A stretch of DNA of 64,000 nucleotides from Onchidella celtica (taxonomy: Eukaryota; Mollusca; Gastropoda; Systellommatophora; Onchidiidae): assembly GCA_963931925.1 (NCBI GenBank), contig OZ007569.1, positions 14,186,663-14,250,662 of the forward strand, given 5' to 3'. Of the stretch, positions 42,027 through 54,252 are shown in pieces. The translations under genes and the position numbers were made by a program. Under the pieces are notes generated by a model that was given only the letters and a program-made list of their open reading frames with translations, ran no database searches and was not told the DNA's origin. Position 1 is the first letter of the stretch, and each line of letters starts with the position of its first letter.

Positions 42027-43093
42027 CTCGTTCCATTTCCAGTCACCATAAAAAAAAAATTTCTTGGCCTTGGAGTATGTTTTAAAAAATGTATTGTTGA
42101 TTGTGTTGATTTTTCTTTATTTTTCGACATTTTTATCTTCCTTGTCTGAGTTTCATTTCTCATCTCCCTTTGTTGTGTGCAAGTTATTGCTCTTAGGACT
42201 GGTGTCGTCCTGACATTTATTTTGTCGTTTTCATCTGCCAGATAACCCCGTGATAATTATTTCCAAACAATCAGTTTTTGCCTTGTCAAGTCGTCTCAAG
42301 ATCTGAAATACAGGGCCAAAGAAGAGAAGGTTGAATGAGGGAATGTTTCACTACCAGGGCGTCGCAGCGTTTGAATTAATAATGATGCGCTTACAAATTC
42401 AAAAAACGTACAAAAACAAATTTTAAAAAATACACTAATCAATTAGCAGACATCAAAAAGCATTTCTGAACAATGCTTAATATGTTAGCCTTGAATCATC
42501 TGAAGGAGGAAGTTAGCAGACAGTGCGTGTAAGAGCGCATCTCCGTGCATTACCATAATAGCTCTTTATGTTGTTGTAGAAAAAAAGTAAGAAAAAAAAT
42601 TGCACGTTCCTAACTCCGTGAAAAAGACGTGAGAAACAATTAGCTAGACTGAAATTAGTTAAGTTAATTGCTAGGTAAACGGCTTGTATAATTTTCTTTC
42701 CATTATCATCTTTAAGAGAACGCCAATCAATCCTCAATCGAGCATAATTCCCTTGGCTACGTAATCAAGTATTGATAAACATTTTCAAGGCGTTATTGTT
42801 TGTAATGATTGCCATTACAAGTGTATGTGTGTGCAGTTTGTCACTTCAGAGGGAGAATCAGAGAGGCTTGTTCTGTTCTAGTCTGGACATCATTATTAGG
42901 ACAAAGCTATAGTTTATACCGACTCTAATTGAAAAATACAACTCATCGGCTGTAACAAGGGTGTTGCACTTCACTGGAGCAGCAACTAATTTTATTTTAC
43001 CCACAAAAAGCATACATTTTCTGGGACATCACTGTGTCTGTACACGTACACTACTGGTGCATTTCTGGAAGCAAAGATTTTTTTTTTAATATA
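42027..43093. other. Non-coding stretch, nothing recognised
   Basis: AT-rich with short A and T runs. The LINE copy may continue a little way into its left part (toward 42120), but no coding motif shows this. Confidence 0.4.
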
Positions 43094-43485
43094 CTAGTTG
43101 AGTTACCCGACCCTGCCCGGGAGAAATATTTTTTATTAGTTTCAGTTTTGGGTGGGTATCACGGATCTGCTTCACTTTGCCTGTTTCTTTAGGTTTATTT
43201 GTTGTTGTTGTTGTTGTTTGTGTTAGAAATGTCATTCTGCACTCCCTTTGCGTGTTTATGCTCGACGCGCCCCGTCAAAATCAGATCCTCATGAAATGGC
43301 CACAATTTGCTCACTGGCCAGTAGTGTCTGACAGTGAATACATCGCAGGAAGTGATAATGGCATATGTTCGTGGAAAAGAGTGGATTGCTGGAGAACTTG
43401 GCGACCCAATGCAAACTCAAGAAAATAAAACAACAAAAAAAAACAAAACTTCCACACTATTTCAAGTCTTTAAATCTAAAAAAGA
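43094..43485 (-). mobile_element. Small non-autonomous Helitron, copy 1
   Basis: Read on the - strand, this 392-bp element starts with TCTTTTTTAGATTTA and ends with a cccgggcagggtcgggtaac hairpin-type word followed by CTAG (43097-43094). The flanking bases are A before the TC and T after CTAG, as expected for Helitron insertion between A and T. Shared blocks with the longer element at 48848-49595 include the CTAG/hairpin end, the ggatctgc.tcac word, the gcaggaag.gat word and the taaatctaaaaaaga end. It has no Rep/helicase coding. The + strand frame at 43177-43428 inside it is not a gene. Confidence 0.75.
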
Positions 43486-44234
43486 TCGACAATAGCGATT
43501 AGTCCAAATTGTTTTTCTATTTTTCTGCAAAATTTCAGCAACACACATTGCCAAAATAAAGTCTGCAGGTTTGACTTCAGTTGGTAAAGGCTAGCGCGAG
43601 TTGTTGTTGTTTTTTTTATTATACGAGACACTAGACACTTTTATATAATGCATAAATGTTCGCATATTTGTGATTTCGACGTGTTTTACAAGAATGTAAA
43701 TGATTAAGAAATTTCTTCCAATCTGATTTACGCTTTTCGAATACTTTTCAAGAACAGTCATTCTCATGACTTACTGTGTAAATACTCAATTCTAATGTAT
43801 TCTCTGAACTATAAACTGGTTGACTGAAGTGTCCACAAAGTTTCTGGGCACAATTTGTGTATGGAAATATAAAGAATGATGTTTTCTTCAATGCAAGAGG
43901 TGTCTCACATAAACATTTGACAGCTGGTACACAATGGTACAGTGCTGTTAATCTCTATGGCTTAGAGGGGAACTAGCCTTGTTTCAAATTTAGTGATAAA
44001 ATGAGTTCGCATTCTGACTTTTCTACGATTTGATCATAATCATCGGACACTTAATAAATAAAGACGAAGCTGCTGTAAATTAAAACACTAAACAATTTCA
44101 GTCCCATGACAACGCATGAGCAGTCTTGCTTTGTGGCAGTCACTTTAAAAACCAGAAAACAGTGGACCAGATGACGTCATCATTAACCCCTTCCATCTAG
44201 CTTCTCGGGTGGTCAGACCACACCTAGCACTTAC
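43486..44234. other. Non-coding stretch left of the candidate exon
   Basis: AT-rich, no repeat family recognised. If the exon at 44235-44491 is real, this is intron downstream of it. Confidence 0.4.
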
Positions 44235-44491
44235 CTAATGGCCCATAAATAGACAGGGGATTTCATTATTTCGTGGGGTGGACTGTGGATAAAGCCACCT
44301 AGCAGGCCAGCAGTGCTGATAGGTGTGGGCCTGGACGTGAACTGACGTTTGTTACTGGCAGTCTCCATCCAAGCGGACATGATCTCTTCAAGGTTTATTT
44401 CCAAACTGTCGTCTTTTCCCAACAGGACTGGTGGACTCCCCGCTAGTGGTCTTTCAGCTGAGCGCGGTGTCAGCTTTTTCCTCGTCAAGGT
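44235..44491 (-). CDS. Candidate internal exon, unidentified protein
   Basis: On the - strand an open frame of about 85 codons runs to ..SPVYLWAI and then meets a consensus donor, AG|GTAAGTGC (exon end 44235, GT at 44234-44233). The next codon after the donor is an in-frame stop, so splicing at this site would be required. The product is Pro/Ser-rich at its start (LTPRSAERPLAGSPPVLLG), acidic in the middle (KDDSLEINLEEIMSAWME), then basic and Pro-rich (ASNKRQFTSRPTPIS). No domain is recognised. The 5' limit is uncertain: an in-frame TAG lies just upstream, and the acceptor proposed right after it (gagtag, 44492) has only a weak pyrimidine tract. An internal ATG near 44378 could instead start the coding part. 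Confidence 0.45.
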
Positions 44492-47400
44492 CTACTCTGG
44501 TAACAACTGACTCAATGCAAAGTGTTCATAATTGTACTGCGTCGGGCCTGCGTAATTTGGGTAACTCCTTGATGCAGGATCTCAGTACGAGAGAAGAGTA
44601 TTCAAGACCTGGTCTATCAAATTTGGGCCCTGAACATTTAGTTGCACTTCATTCACATAATAATATTTTGTATTACATACACTGCTTGGACATGAGTGAC
44701 AGAAATGTCAATTTACTGAGCGAGAAAATTATGCAATGGACGATGCAAACTTTCCAATTATTTAGAAATTTCGTATTTTCCTTGCCACAACAAATCTATG
44801 CCACCTATTACAGACAGCAAATTTTCATCTGGTTTTTCATGGCACACATATTGAAATAATAAATCTTTCAAAAACGGACATCGGTATCCTGTGTTTACAG
44901 CTGTCCCAAACGTGACCATTTTGAAATATTCAGGCACACATATCGCATGACTCACTATTGCATCCAGCATTATTTAATGGTCTGTGAAAAATGCTGAAAT
45001 ACTGGCTGACGGCGAAAAATAGAATAAGTAAGGATGACACAATCCAGCAGTAAAAATTAATGGTCTCACTCCAGTCATGAAATTAAAACTGACACCTCCC
45101 ACACCCCAGCTGTTCTAAATCATTGAACTGAAACGAAATGTGATAAAATTAGAAACATTTGAAATGCAAAAGTGATGTCTAGCATTATACAGAAAATGTG
45201 TGCCACTGAAGTAAATAGCAACCCACCTTCATGCTTGGAATTTCGTTTAATGTGCAGTTGTTGTTCTTACTGTCATTTTGTATTTGCTGATATTTGAGGG
45301 AGGGAGGGGGAGGTGTAATTTCAGTTAAGCACCGCAAATTAAAGTGATTAAGTCAAGGAAAGACAGAAACGGAAATAAAAATCCAATGGAAACTGATGAC
45401 TTCAAATGACATTTTCAGTTGTCTCTTAGGGTCCTCAATCTTACTCTTACCGACTGATTAGGGAACCTGTAGCTAACAGTAAGCAGTTCCCAGATCATGG
45501 CCGAGAATTAGCGCCGCAAGGTCTCCTTACTTTGGGGATAGAAATGTCACCCGAAAACCAACAGCGCCTTTGGTTGCTATCAAAACACCAGGCTCACACT
45601 GACACATCCGGCCACAAGGGAGGCAAACCTTGTCACAAGCCGAATCAAACTACAGCTCGAGAAATATGAGATCTCTACTCTCTTTTGTGGCAGCCTCGAG
45701 ATGGACGGATGCATGGTTAAGCCGAATGCGGTGCGCTCTCGTGAGTAACAGACCCAGGGAGTAAATGAGAGACGAGATAAGGAAGAATAGAAGATGGCCA
45801 AAAAAGAGGGAAAAAAAACATCCCGTGAACAATACGTCAACCCCCCGTGCTCTCGTTCTCTCTGTCTCTTGATACGGGTAGTTTTTCGGTGTGCCATGAA
45901 ACACCTCGAGCAATTAGCGAAGTAAATCCTCGGTCATTATCGTGGTTTGTAACAGTAGCCGGCAAGAAGGGGGGAGCTTCGCCAATAGACCCGCAGAGGG
46001 GATGAGAGCGTCACAGTTTGGTGGCATTCATGGGCGCGCTAGACCTCTCTTCCCAGACGTCGCCTGTCATTATGGAGTTGGGACAGAAACCAGTGAGACC
46101 CACAGTAGGCTGACCAAAGACATGACCAGTCCAGGCTCGGCGGGAAGTCGCGGTCAAGAGCTGTCCGAGAGATCTTTGTCCAGACACCAACCAACACATC
46201 GTTGTCCACACCACTAGATAGCCCAGTGGAAAAAAGTATACGAGGGATACTTAATTAATTTGAAGCGGTGTGGAGTATTTTTCCTTCTTTTGTCATGGCC
46301 TAGCAGCGTCCGATTTGTTCTCTTCCCCAGGTCCAGTGAAGTTTTGTAGGGGTAATGTCCACGGTACAATAGGCTGAGATTGGGGCGGACCACTTGAGTG
46401 GAGACCTGCTCGGACCGACCAATTGAACGCTTATAATAATGATAGCCTGGGCTGGCAACTTTGGCGAGCGGTGAGGGTAAAACGAGGGGGGTCATCCCTC
46501 ACAAAGACTGTTTATTGAGTGATGAATGCCATGTGACTGGATTAATTTGAAAGCCATGGTGACAACCAGCAACGACGTCTCATCTCTTCAATCATTGCCG
46601 GTTCTGTCCTGCTCTTGGGCCTGTCTGGAGAGCAAGTCAGGGGCCAGAGAGGTGGAAGGTTGTGTGTGAGTGTGTCTTTTAGGTGGAGGACTGGAGTTTG
46701 GGGGTGGGGGGGGGGGGGGTGGGGAAGACGAACGGATAGGGAAAAAAATCTTCCAGAGATCGAAGACAAGACAATGTTGAATGGGATGCAATAAGTGAGG
46801 TCATTCCGAAAACAACTTTTTTATATTTTTAAAAAAATTGTTACTAGAGTTATTATCGTTAAAGAATGAAATCCTATATGTCATGTATTACATATAAAAA
46901 GTGCTATGGCGGACGAGTAAGTACTCTGTACTGTCTTACGAAAGTGCGAAATTAATGTTCTAGGAAAATTTTCTTGTTTTTTGTTTTTGTTTTAAATATT
47001 CTCTGAAGTAATTTATTATTACGAACCATTCTATATCCTCATTACAAAGCCCTTGTTTCAGAATGGAAACAATCTACATCAAGTCATTGATGGTCAAACA
47101 ATCACACACCACGATACGATTTCTAAGAATTGACATTAATTACACATTGCTCAGGAAGGAGCAAAATCACAACGTCATAATGACCGAATGAAAGAATATT
47201 AAAGGTACAGTAACGCCATACACGTGTCAGCTAAAGAAAAAAAAACTGGCAAAGATTTCAAACCGCCATAATACAAGTAGCGAATAATCCTTTGAGAGGC
47301 CAAGTTACAAGTTACAAGTTACAAGTTACAAGTTACAAGCAAGGTCTGGAACAGTCAAAGACAAAGCAGCGGGTCATATTCCTCTGTTGTGTGTCGCTGC

Positions 47401-48847
47401 TCAAACGCTACACCCGAAAGTGTGACAAATTAGGTGAAAGAGCTTCAATGGAGGTGAAATTTGAGGGTGCTGTGTTGTGGGGGTGAGGACAGTTTCTTTG
47501 GTCCAATGTCGGTGAATTGGCTAAATTAAGGACAGCAGTCACAATTGGGTAAGAATACTCCTTTTACATTCACTTCGTCTTTAGTGTGCACGGTGGCTTC
47601 GCAACTAAAGCTTGTCTCCAAGTGAAGATAGTTGTGTGATCAAATTAATGAAGATTGTAATGGTGAAGATGAAGAATATTCAACAGTTTCTATTCAAATA
47701 TCCTACTTACATGTCATTGCATAATTTATGGTTCACCGCCCAGGACAACTGGCCTGATGCACCTCCTAACGTAGTTACACCATCGTGGGTTCTCGGACTT
47801 TCAGAAAGGTCAATTAAAAAAATAAAATAAAAAATCAGTTCTTTTTTTACTGACGGTAACACGCCAAAGACTCTGAAATTCAAACATAAACTATGTCAGT
47901 CCTTTTTTCATCATCGCTACTAAAAACGAAATGTGCATTTTCGAAGTTTCAAAAACTAACTAGAGTAAGAATGAAAATATTAAATACGTACTTCTCCTAG
48001 ATGACAAAGATTTTCTGTTATCACGCGAGCATACAAAAATTAATTGAGACGGGAAGGGGGTGTAACTATTAGATCTAGACCCCCAGCTGTTGTGCAAGGG
48101 CTTTACCTTTTTTAATTTTTTTCTTCTTTTCTTAACAAAACACTTAGGATAAAACCAACTATGCAATGTTTTCCTGCATGAAATCCACCAACTTCAATAG
48201 CGACATGCCTGGATTTTGCTTCTTTCCTACACAAAAGGAAACCTTAAAAAGAGCTGCACACGCTGCGACCGATAGAGATCATGAATCATGGATCACTTTG
48301 TGCTAAGTCATGCATCTAGTGGAGCTAAAACCTGCTTGCTCTTTGTGAGATCTCAGAATGTAACCTGCCGTTAGTCATTTTAAAATTATTTAAATAAAAC
48401 AGCTTTCTGATGTAAGCAACTTGTTCGTCAGTTTTTGTCCCGTTTTGTTTGGTTTTGATGTTTAATTCTAATATCTTTCGTTTTCTGTTTTGTTTTCTTA
48501 TCTGTTTTTTGTTTTTTGTTTTTACTTTGTATATGCGGAGGCGTTAACAAAGATATATGGTTCCAGGAATCGAGAGATCGCTCGTCATAGCTTCAAATTT
48601 TAATGTGCGAAACCGAAAAATGCCATAACTGTAACTGGCCAGATGTTTTTCCTTTGATCTGGAATATGAGCACATCTTTCACTGCTAGCTTTCACATGTA
48701 GATAGATTACCTTAGATGTTGGATGGACAACAGTGACGGTACTCATACTACTGTCCAGGTCATACAGAAAGGGTAAGCTGAGACTTTATGCTAGAATGTA
48801 TGCTATTCTTGCAAATTACGTTGACTACCGGATTATTATTGTTATTA
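44492..48847. other. Gene-poor stretch
   Basis: No second exon of the 44.2 kb candidate could be found. The 45470-46500 part is compositionally complex, with several open frames on both strands of about 70-105 codons, but none shows a domain or splice pair. A G-rich run lies at about 46690-46712. Confidence 0.4.
47301..47339. repeat. 7-bp tandem repeat (acaagtt)n
   Basis: About 5.5 perfect units of a 7-base repeat. It contributes a repeated SYKLQVT string to a short + strand frame that is not a gene. Confidence 0.95.
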
Positions 48848-49595
48848 CTAGCTGGGGTACCCGGCATTGCCCAGTACAAATCTATTCATTAGCTTTTGTT
48901 TTGGCTGATTATAGTGGATCTGCATCACCTTGGCCGAAATTTTAGGTGTACTTTGATTTTTTGTTTCTATACTGCAGCGCCCTTGGGTGTTATAGGCCCA
49001 TTGCGGATATCGGCCATTTTAGTGGTCAGGGCCGACGCCTCACCATGGCGATTGTAGCACTGATTTTGATTCGTTAGCTGATTTGCACTGCGAACACTTC
49101 GGGCGTCGCGAACCAATCGGCGGCGAGCTAAAAAAAAGTTCACTACAATAAACAACGACACATGTGTTCACGCACATGGGAGACGTTCAGTCATGTCTTT
49201 CACTTCCTTTCCTTTGTTTACACGGATGGTAGGGAATCTGACCAGCTTGGATCCATCCTTTCCAACTCTGACATAACAGTCAACAGCAATGCAACCAGCA
49301 GGCATTTTAACCGCTTAGACACATCTCGAAGTTACACTCATCAGCAGCTGATCACCAGCCATTTTAGTTGTCGGAAGTACAAAACATAAACACTCTGTGA
49401 CGTCACTCGCAATGGGCCTATAGCCATACGCAAACCATCAACATTCGAAGTGCACACTGGCGACATATCAGCAGGAAGAGATGACGTCATGGGCGGGGGT
49501 GATGAAAATAGAGTATCGGAGGCGATCAAGCAGCGACACAAAGGAAACAAAAAAAATACCTCCCCACCATTTCAACTCTCTAAATCTAAAAAAGA
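48848..49595 (-). mobile_element. Small non-autonomous Helitron, copy 2 (interrupted)
   Basis: Related to the 43094-43485 element: the same CTAG end (48848-48851) beside a tacccggcattgcccag hairpin-type word, the same ggatctgcatcacctt word, and the same terminal tctaaatctaaaaaaga (to 49595). It is longer because a MITE of about 430 bp is inserted inside it. The base outside CTAG on the + strand is A, as expected. The base after the GA end is A rather than T, so that boundary may be altered. Confidence 0.7.
48991..49422. mobile_element. MITE with perfect 15-bp terminal inverted repeats
   Basis: The left terminus TATAGGCCCATTGCG (48991-49005) is matched exactly in inverted orientation at 49408-49422. 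Just inside, a second inverted match exists (ggccattttagtggtc at about 49012 against cagccattttagttgtc near 49357). It has no transposase frame, about 430 bp in total, and TA at both outer ends, compatible with a TA target duplication or with TA as part of the termini. It is nested in Helitron copy 2. Confidence 0.75.
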
Positions 49596-52245
49596 ATCTT
49601 CAACAGGTCACACTTCAACATTTCACGCAAACCCGAGGTGTATGAGAGTTGATAGGTACAGGTCTTATGAATAATCCCGCGATTTTTGTTTACAGTATTG
49701 ATTTGTACAAACAATTTCCTGGAATTCAGATATTGATTTTCAATTCTTCGTCAAAGTGGAAGATGCACCGGTACTAGTATTCTGTTTCTCTTACACCTTT
49801 TTGGGTTTGGATTTAGAATAAGATGAAGGTATCCTAATAATGTCCTCATATCGCTTGATTTCTTTACAAAGCGTACATCCAGTCCCCAATTCTTGTACCC
49901 AGGAAACTAATCTTTTAGATTAAGAATACGGCCAGCGTATTTGTTTTCTATTCTTAAATCATATTTTGGAGTGACAAAATAAAATTTTAAAAATTAACAG
50001 GAGTGGTCGTCTAATGAGATCTGCAAGTCTTTGAGTTCCCATGACATGCGGGCACATCGCCTGTTACTGGAGAATTCCCCACAGCCTCCATAAATTTTGT
50101 TCTTGCTTCAGGGAAGTAGATATTTGTGTGGCTAAGACACCTGCACGACATGGCTTATTTTGTTATAAACTATTCAAAGAGAAACATGGGAAAAGATGAT
50201 GGTTTACATAAATCTCCAAATCATATGGCGATTCTTCAGACATCTTCATGTATATATTGAGACAGCTGACGGCCTTATTAAAGTTTTACTCAGCATACAA
50301 ACAGAAATTAGAAAGGTTCCAGTTAAACGTATTGCCGTAGCATTTGGACATCAGAAGGTTCTTGATTTCCTACATGATTGAAAACATAATAAACAACTGA
50401 TAATTTGTAACTTCCTTACAGGTCAAAAACCTTATAATTTGTGGCCGAGAAAAGCTGAATGACTTTACTTCTTGCTTTTGGCGCTTTTTTTTTTTTGTAT
50501 CGAAGGGCGGGGCGAGGCGGAGGTTTTTTTTAAATTATTCATTCTTTTGATAGCTTTGTGGTTTCTTGTCTGGACTACGACATTATACACCCATCCAGAG
50601 CATGTGCTTTGAGAAAGGCGACGTTTACTTTAACGCGCCGACGTTGAGGGGAGCAGCTTCTTCAATAACAATCTCATCGGTTTGGTTCATGCCGTTAACG
50701 CTTGACAGATACAGAAAAAATAATATGGCTGGGCCATTCGACTCACTCCCATAATATTATTGATATTGTACGACAAATTTACTTGCAAAATAAGACAGAA
50801 ACTCCAATCGACCTGCTTCAAGGCAAACTTCCTCCAATGTAGATGGAACTGCAGCCACAAGATATACAAATGACGTTTTGGAGAGTAGAAGGAAACTGCC
50901 AATTTAGCTGTGTTGCGCGCATGACTGAACTGGCTGATGAAAGCCAAAATGTAAGCGCTCTGCGATATGGTGTGAAGTAGCGGGGGATATCGTGAAGATC
51001 TGCCTGGTTCCCGTGCTCACGTGTCATGAAGATGAGTAGAAATTAAAAACATGGATCTGAGAGAGGTGGCCGACGGAGACGCACAAGAGGATCGCAAAAC
51101 CAAATCTCTGCTAAACAGGAAGTAAGCCAGTGGCCGTAATCTTGGGCAGATGGCATATTATTTCAAGGAATGTGGCTGAAGAGGTCAAAAGTTTTCCGCG
51201 TAGATGTGAGGCAGGGAAGATGAGAAGTTTATGACTTAACAGCAATAGTGTTATCTTTCCATTTCTGCTATATCTTGTTTAACTCCGGAAAACTAAAATG
51301 AAGCCTAGTTTACTTTAAGCATGGTTTTGAATGACACATTAATTAACATGATTTTGCACTTAGTGCACAGCAAGCGTAAGCATCTCTGTTCGGGAATTAA
51401 GACTTTTTATGATTATTATTATAAATATATCATTAACCAAAGCTTTCAAGCGTCTCAGATGTCAGTGACAATATCATGATGGCGACCTGGTCTTCAGGGG
51501 AAATCTGGCAATCCAATCAGGCTAATATTCCACTTCAAATCTCTCACTTCCGCCGGAAGTCATCACAGGCCTTGAATTAATATGATGTTATTGCAAGACG
51601 AGTCCACTGTGCTCTGATTTCATAATTTTCAATCAGAATGCAGGCAGAATACATATCCTCTTCCCCCAACAGGCCGGGTTCTCATTTTTCAAGTTCAACG
51701 TTCATTGTTTTGGATGTTTAACGTTTTGTTGTTGTTGTTTTTTTGTGACGCTTCTCACCAATTTTAACCTTGAAATTTGTAGAGACCTTGAAAACAGCTA
51801 TGGGACTGACAATACTAATTTTTGTCCTTAATTTTATGTGCTCTGTGTGTTTGTATATTTTTTTAATGCTGTTTTTTTTTGATGTTATTGTAAATAATAT
51901 TGCTCACGAGTATAAATTGCATAATACTCTTGGACCCTTTTTTTTTTTCGTCACTTGTTCTCCATTTCATACTCGTGTTCACTTCTTCCTCCAGCCTCGC
52001 TGTCTTTTCAACAAGGGCAATTCAAGAGACAGAATAATGCTATCGTATCGATATTGTACAAAACATTTCTTCGATTATGTTTTTTCCCAATTTTTTTTTA
52101 ATTTAATCACCAGCATAATTATGTAAAAGTTTGACCAACAGTCGGCTTTTGTGGATGTGTTTTTACAGGGCCAGACAGGGATTATAAAACGCAAATATTT
52201 CCTGTCTTCATTCCGCCAAACATAAACTACATTTTGACACAACTT
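49596..52245. other. Gene-poor stretch
   Basis: No exon supported. Complex blocks lie near 50800-51130 and 51470-51700 (the latter listed separately). T-runs and GTT repeats occur near 50487 and 51729. Confidence 0.5.
51470..51700. promoter_or_regulatory. Possible conserved non-coding block
   Basis: Contains gcaatccaatcaggctaata, an inverted ETS-like pair (acttccgccggaagtc, palindromic around ccgg), and ccttgaattaatatgatg. No coding frame. The palindromic ETS-like word is the most specific item; everything else is texture. Confidence 0.22.
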
Positions 52246-52664
52246 CATTTGTATCTGTATTTGTATTTGTATACTACTTTAATCCCATTTGGAAAATTTG
52301 CCTTTGAGTCATTGTTGCACCCAGTTACAACTTGAGCAGGCACGTCGTTGCCATAATGCAGCGCCGGTCGGCGGTTCTGGGGGGGGGGGGGGGGGGGAGG
52401 GGAGATGAGGGGGGGGGGTGGTAGGGATGAATTTGATTTGATTTTGCCCGGGCAGCGGCCTGTTCGGCCTGCTCTTTTCGATTTGCAACTGCCAAGGTAT
52501 CTTTAACGTGCGCAACGTGCACACAGGCCCTTCGAATTTTTTGTCCTTATCCGAGAAGACTAGATGTTCGATCCTGCCAGGGACATGAAAATATGAGAAA
52601 AATCCCACCCTTCCAACATGCCTGCACCGGCCGGGTTTTGAACCCGGTACACCTTGTCCCCTTA
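52246..52664 (-). mobile_element. SINE copy B
   Basis: The most complete body-plus-tail copy. Read on the - strand it starts near 52664 with a partial tRNA-like head that keeps a B-box-like gggttcaaaaccc but has lost the A box. It continues through the shared ggatcga..ctagtcttctcgg, cgttgcgcacgttaaagata and gcaggccgaacaggccgctg words, then a C-rich belt (52379-52420 as G on the + strand), then a caaatgggattaaag block and an acaaat-type tail (52246-52275). Open frames on the - strand here (52325-52608) are not genes. Confidence 0.8.
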
Positions 52665-52978
52665 TCGTACATGGATCTAAGGTATGGTATTGATAACGAT
52701 GCCTTTGGCTTTAACAATAATACTAGTACATTATGTAGGTCAATCTATAAACCTAGCCGATTAGATATCTCATCTTCAACGAAAACTGCCTACCTAAAAA
52801 ATTTCAGTCCAAAAAAAAAAACAAAAAACAATGAGTACATTATTTATTAATGATTAATTGCAACCGAGGCCTCACTCTGTTTGCGCCAAATATTCTAGTC
52901 AGAATTTATTTCTAAGATTGTGAATAGAAATTGTCCATTGGAAAATTGAGACTAATTGAGAAAAATGTGTAACACTGC

Positions 52979-53029
<51 letters not shown>

Positions 53030-53042
53030 CTTATTCATTTAT
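52979..53042. repeat. (ATTT)n microsatellite
   Basis: About 15 ATTT units with two late substitutions. Confidence 0.95.
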
Positions 53043-54148
53043 TCTGTCTATTTGATAGAACATTGATAGAATACGTGACAGTTTGTCCGTGTTTGAAGTG
53101 ACCGACATGTAAAATGCAGGTATGGCTTTTCAGGCAAAGTGACAATATCATTCTCAGGCTATTCGAATTGCGAACGCTGAGGTCAAATATTAGATACCCT
53201 TAATGTACGTACAAACGGTTTTCTTTGGAACACAAAAGTATCGATGCTACTTTATGTATCGGCACTTAGCACAGATGCCAGATTCTCCGACCATTTCATT
53301 TCGACCATCTCAGACATGCACTTTTCTGTCAGCTTTTGCTAATGGTTTTCCGCCAAAACGATTATTAGTTGAAATTCAGCAGAGTTACGAAACGTAACTA
53401 GGAATTTGGGCGGTTTCGCCTGCATTATTTCTTCCCATATTTTGTTTTTAAAAAAAAATTCAAGCAGGTAGAGTCTAGCATTTGTCTGGTCCTTCTGCGA
53501 TTTCAATTGCTGACCACGACATTGTTGAAATTCAAATCAGGAAAAGAAATAATAATTATTAGGAACATATGGCATTTACTTTATATATGGCTGGACAAAG
53601 AACATTGGCAACTAAGAGGGCAATGTACTTTTTGCCGGTGTAAAGGGGGGTGGGGGTCGGTAAATCTGTGAGAAAAAACAACAACAAAATTAGTAATAGC
53701 AACAACAACGCGGTATGGAGGCGGTTATGTTTCTCATAATAACTATTCAAATACACACGTTATAATATATTCACAAAAACGAGTGCAAACAGATAGAAGC
53801 AGGCTGAGGCAAGAAACTTGGTGCCATGGTTAGATCTCGGTAGAACATGCTGTGTTAAACTGGTTGCTTGTAGAAATTTCGACCTAAGCCCAAACAGCCA
53901 AAAGAAAGCCAAAACTAAGTGTCGCTCGTTCCCCGCTCTGATGCGTGAGCACAAATTAGCACCCCCAAACCATTCGGTCGTGCATGGGCGAGATAGAATT
54001 TATTTACTAGGGGAAGATTAGAAGTCTCTGTGTCTGCCGATAGGGTGTGGGTTTCATAGCTCCAGGCCTCAGACACTGTCTGCTACATGGGACCCACGCA
54101 GCACTGCAGCTGCCACTGTTTCCAGCGCTAACTAAATAGTGAACGAAA

Positions 54149-54252
<104 letters not shown>

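Noticed and set aside
44758-44970. - strand ORF of 70 residues upstream of the 44.2 kb candidate exon
   Set aside because: It reads protein-like in places but is AT-rich, has no clear acceptor/donor pair and no domain; not enough to call a second exon.
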